The notes under the pieces are model-generated. The model did not search any database. It saw nothing but the letters and a program-made list of their open reading frames with translations, and had not been told where the DNA came from. This document shows, piece after piece, positions 59,415 through 64,000 of a DNA stretch of 64,000 nucleotides. The position numbers were made by a program, and so were the translations under genes. Each line of letters starts with the position of its first letter. Positions within the stretch are counted from its first letter, which is position 1. This stretch comes from Tuctoria greenei (lineage: Eukaryota; Streptophyta; Magnoliopsida; Poales; Poaceae), in contig JAYESD010000005.1 of NCBI GenBank assembly GCA_036927565.1, positions 154,400,023 through 154,464,022 on the forward strand, written 5' to 3'.

Positions 59415-62256
59415 ATGGAGTTGGGTCTTAACAAGAGCTGTCTCAAGAGCAAGGACGATTTGATGAAGGTCCGGACCTATATGGGGTGGTCTAGTGACTA
59501 CTTCAGCCACCTGATCCGCGTCGGCGAGCTCCCATTCAAGAAGGAGCGTAATGGCGACATGGTGTACTTCTCTGTGTACGCCATGGTGGGATTGATCCCA
59601 CCTTTTTCAACCTTTCTTTTAATGCTACTAGACTTTTTCGGTCTCCAGTTCTATCATCTTGGCCCCCATTCTCTTCTGCTAGTGGCGACCTTTGTCCACT
59701 TTTGCGAGATGTGGGTGGGTGTTCCCCCCTGCATCGAGTTGTTTCGCACCTTCTTCACCGTCCACACCACCGACAAGGGGACTGGGCTTCATGGCTTCTA
59801 CTATTTTGTGAAGCGCAAGAACTGCCCCTTCAAGTACTTGAAGTCATTTCCTTCTAGCAAATGGGATGACTGGAAGAAGGATTGGGTCATCATTGCAGTG
59901 GAGGAGCACGAGAGGTTGAAGCTGCCCCAAGGACTCCCCAACGTTGACACCAACGCTTGAAGTGTAGTTCTGGTGCTGTCAGATGCCTTCAACCCTGTCC
60001 TGACCAGGATTCGCGAATGCGTGGAGGGTGGAGTGACTCCTCAGATTGTCTTCTGCAACTTTCTAGTCAACAGATGGGCTCTGCTGAGGAAGAGGGAGAA
60101 GCTCGCTTGGGCCCTCAACAGCGTGATGGATGACGACCGGATTGAAACTGGTCTGAAATCCAACTTGGATGACGAAGCTTTGAAGTTTTATCTCAAGAAA
60201 TTCCAGCATGGGATAAACATCGACGGTGATGACTTGGTTCCGGCGATAGCTTTCCTTCCTCTAAACATGGAGCCGCAGTTCAGCAGAGAGCTCCAGAGGA
60301 AGATTCCGGCGCTTGATGACCTTGGTGAGGTGGAAAGGCGTCCGATCTCCAGGGTGGTAATCCCCGGAGCCTCTGAAGGAGTTCCTGCCTCCGCCCCGAG
60401 CCGGAGGATTGAAGACATCGACAAGGGCAAGGGCAAAGAGCCTGTCGAACCCTCCAGCCGGAAGAGGAAGCTAAAGCATGCTGATGGGAGGTCTGTCAGG
60501 GCTGCTCCCTCTACAACAGCTCCTTCTCCCCAGCGAAGGAGGTATTCTTCAGCTGCACCTTCTTCGGCACAGACGTCTTCAAGAGGCGCTGGATCTGGGC
60601 AGTCGACACCGGCTTCAGTGTCGGTTAAAAGATCCAAGCCCGGGAGTTCTTCCCAGCCCAGAGAAGCTCTGACCGAGAGGACTTTGGCTGCCGCAAGTGG
60701 TCCCCAACTGAGGTCTGAAGTTGTTGTCTCACCAGACTTGGTGGTCTTTGGCTCCGGGCCTCAAAAGAAGGGGTTCCGAGGCGATTGGGGCGGTAGCATC
60801 CCTAGATAAGCATTGTTTGCTCACCTTAAAATGCTAGTCTTGTTTTAGTTGTGTCTGTAATCTTCTCATCTTTTTATTTCCAGGGTGTCAAAAAAAGGGT
60901 CAGGGATTGCGGCTTCTATTGAAGCGACTGTGGCTGCGCACGCCGAAGCTCCATCTTTGACCACAGACTCCTCCAGTGGTGGCAGAGGTCACGGCAGCTC
61001 CTCCAGTGGATTCAGAGTCTTCACCTGAAGCTCCCGTGGTAGCGCCGGACCACGAGGGAGAAGTTGAAGATGTGCCTCTGACAACGGTGTCGGAGGCTGA
61101 TGCTCCAATACCGGAGCCGGATATGTTTGAAACTCCGATCGTTGAATCGGAAGTCGTCAAAGCCCTAGTCGCTGAGCCAGAGGCAATTGAAGCCTCGTCT
61201 ATTGAGCCGGAGATAATTGAAGCTCCGGCCTTTGTTCCAGAAGTTGTTGAAGGTCCGACGGTTGAGCCATAGATGTTTGAAGATCCGGTTACTGAACTGG
61301 AAGTGACTGATGTGTCGACGTCAGAGACGGAGGTGGTGGGGGCACCGAATGAATCTCCAGCTACTGCCCCAGAGATAACAGCCCCGGAGGTACCCCGGAG
61401 CAAGCCAAGTAGAGGCGTGATGCTGCTGATGAGCGTCACGAAAACCTCAATGAATTGAACGAGGTTCTCTTGAAGCGTCGGGCGGACCTTGAGGCGAGGG
61501 AAGAAAAGCTCCTGGAGCAGTAGGGGGTTGTTGTGAAGAGGGAGGCGGAGGTCACCCAAAAGTTGACTCTAGGTGAACAGAATTTGGCGGATTGCAACAA
61601 AAAGCTGGATCTATGGAGCAAAGAGGAGAAGGAGAAGTACTGGAAACTGGGGCAGGAGCTCTCGAAAGGAGAAGCTGATGTTGCCACCAGGGAAGGGAAG
61701 GTGAGAGGCAGGGAAAAGGACTTGGCGAAAAGGCAGAACCACATCCACCTCCGGGAGACGGAGCTGACCGATCGTGAGAAGCAGGTTGATGAGAGTACGC
61801 AGCAGCATGCTAAATTGGTCGAGCGCCTCGCTCGGGAAGGTTCGGAGCTTGCGGCCACCCGGAAGTCACTAGAGGAGCTGCAGAGCTTGAAGGAGACTAG
61901 TCCATCCAAGTATGGAACTTTTTGGGATGAGCCAATGACGCGTTGATGCCACTGGGCTTTAGTCCTGTACATCTGGACAATCCGGAGCTGGACTTGGACC
62001 GAGCACTGGTGGCCCTCAATGCTGCTGGTGGCAAACTCAACGCAATGGGTGATGTCATCGCGGGCCAGCTAGAGACAGAGGGAAATCTCTGGCTACAAAC
62101 GTCGCAGAGTATGTGCTGACGTGCTACGTGAGCCGAGACCCCCAATTCTCTTTGGACCCGGTGCTGCAAGGTCCCGTTTCTCAAGAGGAGGACACCGCCA
62201 GGGCCAGCGTCCAAGGAGTTGTCAAGGAAGTCGTCTCTTTCTTCCGCAGGACTTAG
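59415..62256 (+). pseudogene. Antisense gene of Element G: Transposase_28-like, acidic/coiled-coil protein
   Basis: Opposite in strand to the element. From ATG 59415 the N-terminal domain reads VYFSVYAMVGLIPPFSTFLL, a VATFVHFCEMWVGV block and FKYLKSFPSSKWDDWKKDWV, matching the plant PF04195 domain. A TGA at 59958-59960 is followed in the same frame by about 280 codons with a Lys/Ser/Arg-rich tail. An intron (60806-60883) follows. Then come acidic 11-12 residue repeats (EPEAIEA, EPEIIEA, PEVVEGP; 61090-61330), a long coiled coil (about 61470-61900) and the C-terminus YVLTCYVSRDPQFSLDPVLQ, ending at TAG 62254-62256. Several stops and frame changes break the second exon. Confidence 0.8.
60806..60883 (+). 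other. 78-bp intron of the Element G antisense gene (donor lost)
   Basis: Acceptor TTTATTTCCAG is strong, with a pyrimidine tract. The donor reads AG-ATAAGC, so GT appears mutated to AT, as in Element A. Confidence 0.6.
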
Positions 62257-62514
62257 ATCCTCCAATAGCTAGTACTTTTTCCTTCTGCCTTCCGCTGTAA
62301 TCCCAATTTTGTAATCCAGTGCTTCGATTTAATGAAATCCATTTTGCCATGAACTTCATTTTATTTTTGTCTTCAATATAATATGTTCTGTCTTGTTGGC
62401 CCCCTGGTATATGTGCACAATTGAAGTGTGTACATGTACCAAAGGATTTGACAGTATATTGATGACTTGAACGCTTCACACTTGTAGATTTTAGGTCTGA
62501 AGTCTTCATTTTTT

Positions 62515-62715
62515 ATGCGTCGACGGCATGCCCCCTAGGATTGGTGGAGCTTGGTAGCTCCGACGGTACCCACTATCAACATATAAAACGTTGACGATGG
62601 GCCTCCCAGGATTTATCGGAGCTTGGTAGCTCCTGATGTCGCCGCGCGAATAGTTGAAGGTAGGCCCCCTAGGGGTTGTCGAAGCTTAGTAGCTCCGACG
62701 TCGTCTACCATCGCT
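62515..62715. repeat. Hairpin tandem repeats of Element G
   Basis: Three roughly 65-70 bp units, each with GGAGCTTGGTAGCTCC or a close variant (a 6-bp stem with a 4-base loop) and a CCCCCTAGGATT-like part. They lie between pol and the antisense gene, exactly where the larger arrays of A and C lie. Confidence 0.7.
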
Positions 62716-63443
62716 ATGAATTTCTGTTTTTCCTGCACATTAAATACGAGAAAAAAGTAAAATTCGTCCTCTTGTCTATAAATCGTTTGTGACTTATTGT
62801 TCTTACTTGAGTTTTTATTCCGAAGTAACTCAATATGGTAACAAGTATATTGATGTAACCCTTCCGGACCCATATGCTTTTTTAGTACTTACCCTATTGA
62901 TGCCTACTAGAGTGTAGGTAGAGTGGGGTACTTAGGGTGCAGGACCAGGCTAAGTCGATAGCACACTCTAGACCTATGTTGGCTTGGCATTCAGATAAGC
63001 AGACTATACAACATATTAAGACCTAAAGAGGTCAACAATATAACTTGCAACTCATATGAATAACTTGGGTAAAAACTAAAAAATAATTGCACAACTTCAT
63101 TATAGACAATAAGGTTAAAAATAATAATTTGATAGATCGAGCCTTGCACAAAAATAAATGCACGTGGAGTCTGTTTTCACACAACAATGTCTTTCATTAT
63201 AGGTCTGGATTACAGGGGAGACAGGGACACACTTAGGGTGCGGGACCAAGCTAAGTGCACTATACATCTTGTACTAACCCAGGGTAGGTAGTTACACTTT
63301 TAGTGCAGTGACTGTATGAAGTGTACTTAAACTTCCTAGAACCTCCCGGAGGGGTCCGGATGTTCTCCCGGAGGACCTACCCATGTCTGTTTAGCGACTC
63401 TATAACATACAACGTGTGTAATTACAGACTCACCTCCGTGATT
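62716..63443. other. Spacer of Element G between integrase and hairpin repeats
   Basis: No gene. It contains two minus-strand copies of the CTTAGnnTGGTCCnGCACCCTAAG motif (near 62935 and 63240) that is also found in the spacers of A and C. Confidence 0.55.
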
Positions 63444-64000
63444 CTAAGCATAAAACTTACGGAGGTGCTCGATGTTCCAAGGATTAGGAAGCGGAGTCTC
63501 ATCCTCAGTTGCCAAGTGAACGCATCCGGGACGAGATACTTTGATCACTCGGAATGGACCTACCCAACTGGGGGAAAGTTTATTCATTCCTTCACGAGTT
63601 AGTATCTTCTGAAGCACCAGATCGTCTTCCTCGAGTTATCGGTTGCGCACATGCCTTTGATGATAGCGCCGGAGCGCTTGGCGATAATGTTCATTCCGAA
63701 TAGCTGCTTGGCACCTTCTCTCGTCAACGAGGTCAATGTCTTCACGCCAGAGCTGGTCCTGCGTGGCTTCGTCGAAGGTCCGGACCCGGAGGACCGCAAG
63801 GTGATCTCCGGAGGAAGGACTACTTCAGCTCCGTACTCCAGGAAGAATGGAGTTTCCCTAGTTGACCAGTTTGGAGTTGTCCTGTTCGCCCATAATGTGG
63901 ACAGAAGCTCCTCAATCCAGTTGGATCCGTGCTTTTTCAGACGCTCATATGTGCACGTCTTGAGTCCTTTTAAGATTTCTGCATTTGCTCTCTCGGCTTG
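63444..64000 (-). pseudogene. Integrase C-terminal part of Element G
   Basis: Ty3/gypsy integrase running in from the right edge: QAERANAEILKGLKT (containing the catalytic Glu), LWANRTTPNWSTRETPFFL, EYGAEVVLPPE, then after a frameshift near 63785 an AIRNEHYRQALRRYHQRHV block. After a TAA at 63636-63638 it reads KLSPSWVGPFRVIK and NPWNIEHLRKFYA, ending at TAG 63444-63446. The order and motifs match the integrases of Tat-type plant elements. Confidence 0.88.

Larger units (their letters stand above)
58035..64000 (-). mobile_element. Element G: Tat-like Ty3/gypsy element with integrase (5' part beyond window)
   Basis: Reads on the minus strand. Its 3' LTR is on the left (58035-58875). Moving right, the antisense gene (plus strand, 59415-62256), hairpin repeats (62515-62715), a spacer and the integrase end (63444-64000) follow. 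The plan mirrors Elements A and C, and the LTR ends TGTCGGTACCC...CTTCGACA and roughly 57-bp U3 units are shared. Unlike A and C it has integrase, so it probably carries a full pol. It sits in the gag of Element H. Confidence 0.87.

Noticed and set aside
61436..61972. 178-codon Ser/Phe/Arg-rich minus-strand frame
   Set aside because: Antisense of the coiled-coil coding region on the plus strand, which is homologous to Elements A and C.

Overview
The window is nuclear DNA from a flowering plant, most likely a grass. It holds one intact host gene, a 17-exon NADPH-cytochrome P450 reductase with a very GC-rich first exon, between two blocks of nested LTR retrotransposons. No bacterial, organellar, rRNA or tRNA genes were recognised. 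All calls rest on reading the sequence and on family knowledge; no database search was run.

Layout. (1) 1-20675: Element A, a Ty3/gypsy element of Tat-lineage type whose 5' part lies outside the window. It has a protease domain, a hairpin-rich tandem array, an antisense gene and a truncated 3' LTR. Its array is split by Element B (3457-15678, minus strand), a complete Ty1/copia Sirevirus with 1443-bp LTRs, ACACA target duplications, a Met-initiator PBS, multiple polypurine tracts and an env-like ORF. (2) 20676-28650: pieces of LTRs, including a truncated gypsy LTR (21283-23813) facing an inverted 2850-bp solo LTR (24492-27341, CACAC duplications). (3) 28651-33360: the 3' end of a second Sirevirus (Element D). 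(4) 33490-48178 and on: an old copia element (Element F), split inside its reverse transcriptase by Element C (34820-46720, GTGGG duplications), a full-length sister of Element A. (5) 49611-54770, minus strand: the P450 reductase gene. (6) 55505-56470: a probable PIF/Harbinger-type MITE upstream of that gene. (7) 57062-58034: LTR, PBS and gag of a copia element (H), broken by Element G (58035 to the window end, minus strand), a Tat-like element that still has an integrase domain.

A, C and G share one plan: LTR, gag, PR, (RT-RH-INT only in G), spacer, hairpin tandem array, then a gene on the opposite strand ending next to the 3' LTR. That antisense gene encodes a Transposase_28-like N-terminal domain, an acidic low-complexity middle, a coiled coil and a conserved C-terminus, and it has a 78-79 bp intron at the same place in all three copies. 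A and C have gag/PR but no RT or integrase, so they are non-autonomous; G resembles the kind of element that could supply the missing functions. All retroelement genes here are broken by stops or frameshifts. The P450 reductase reads through all 17 exons without a defect.
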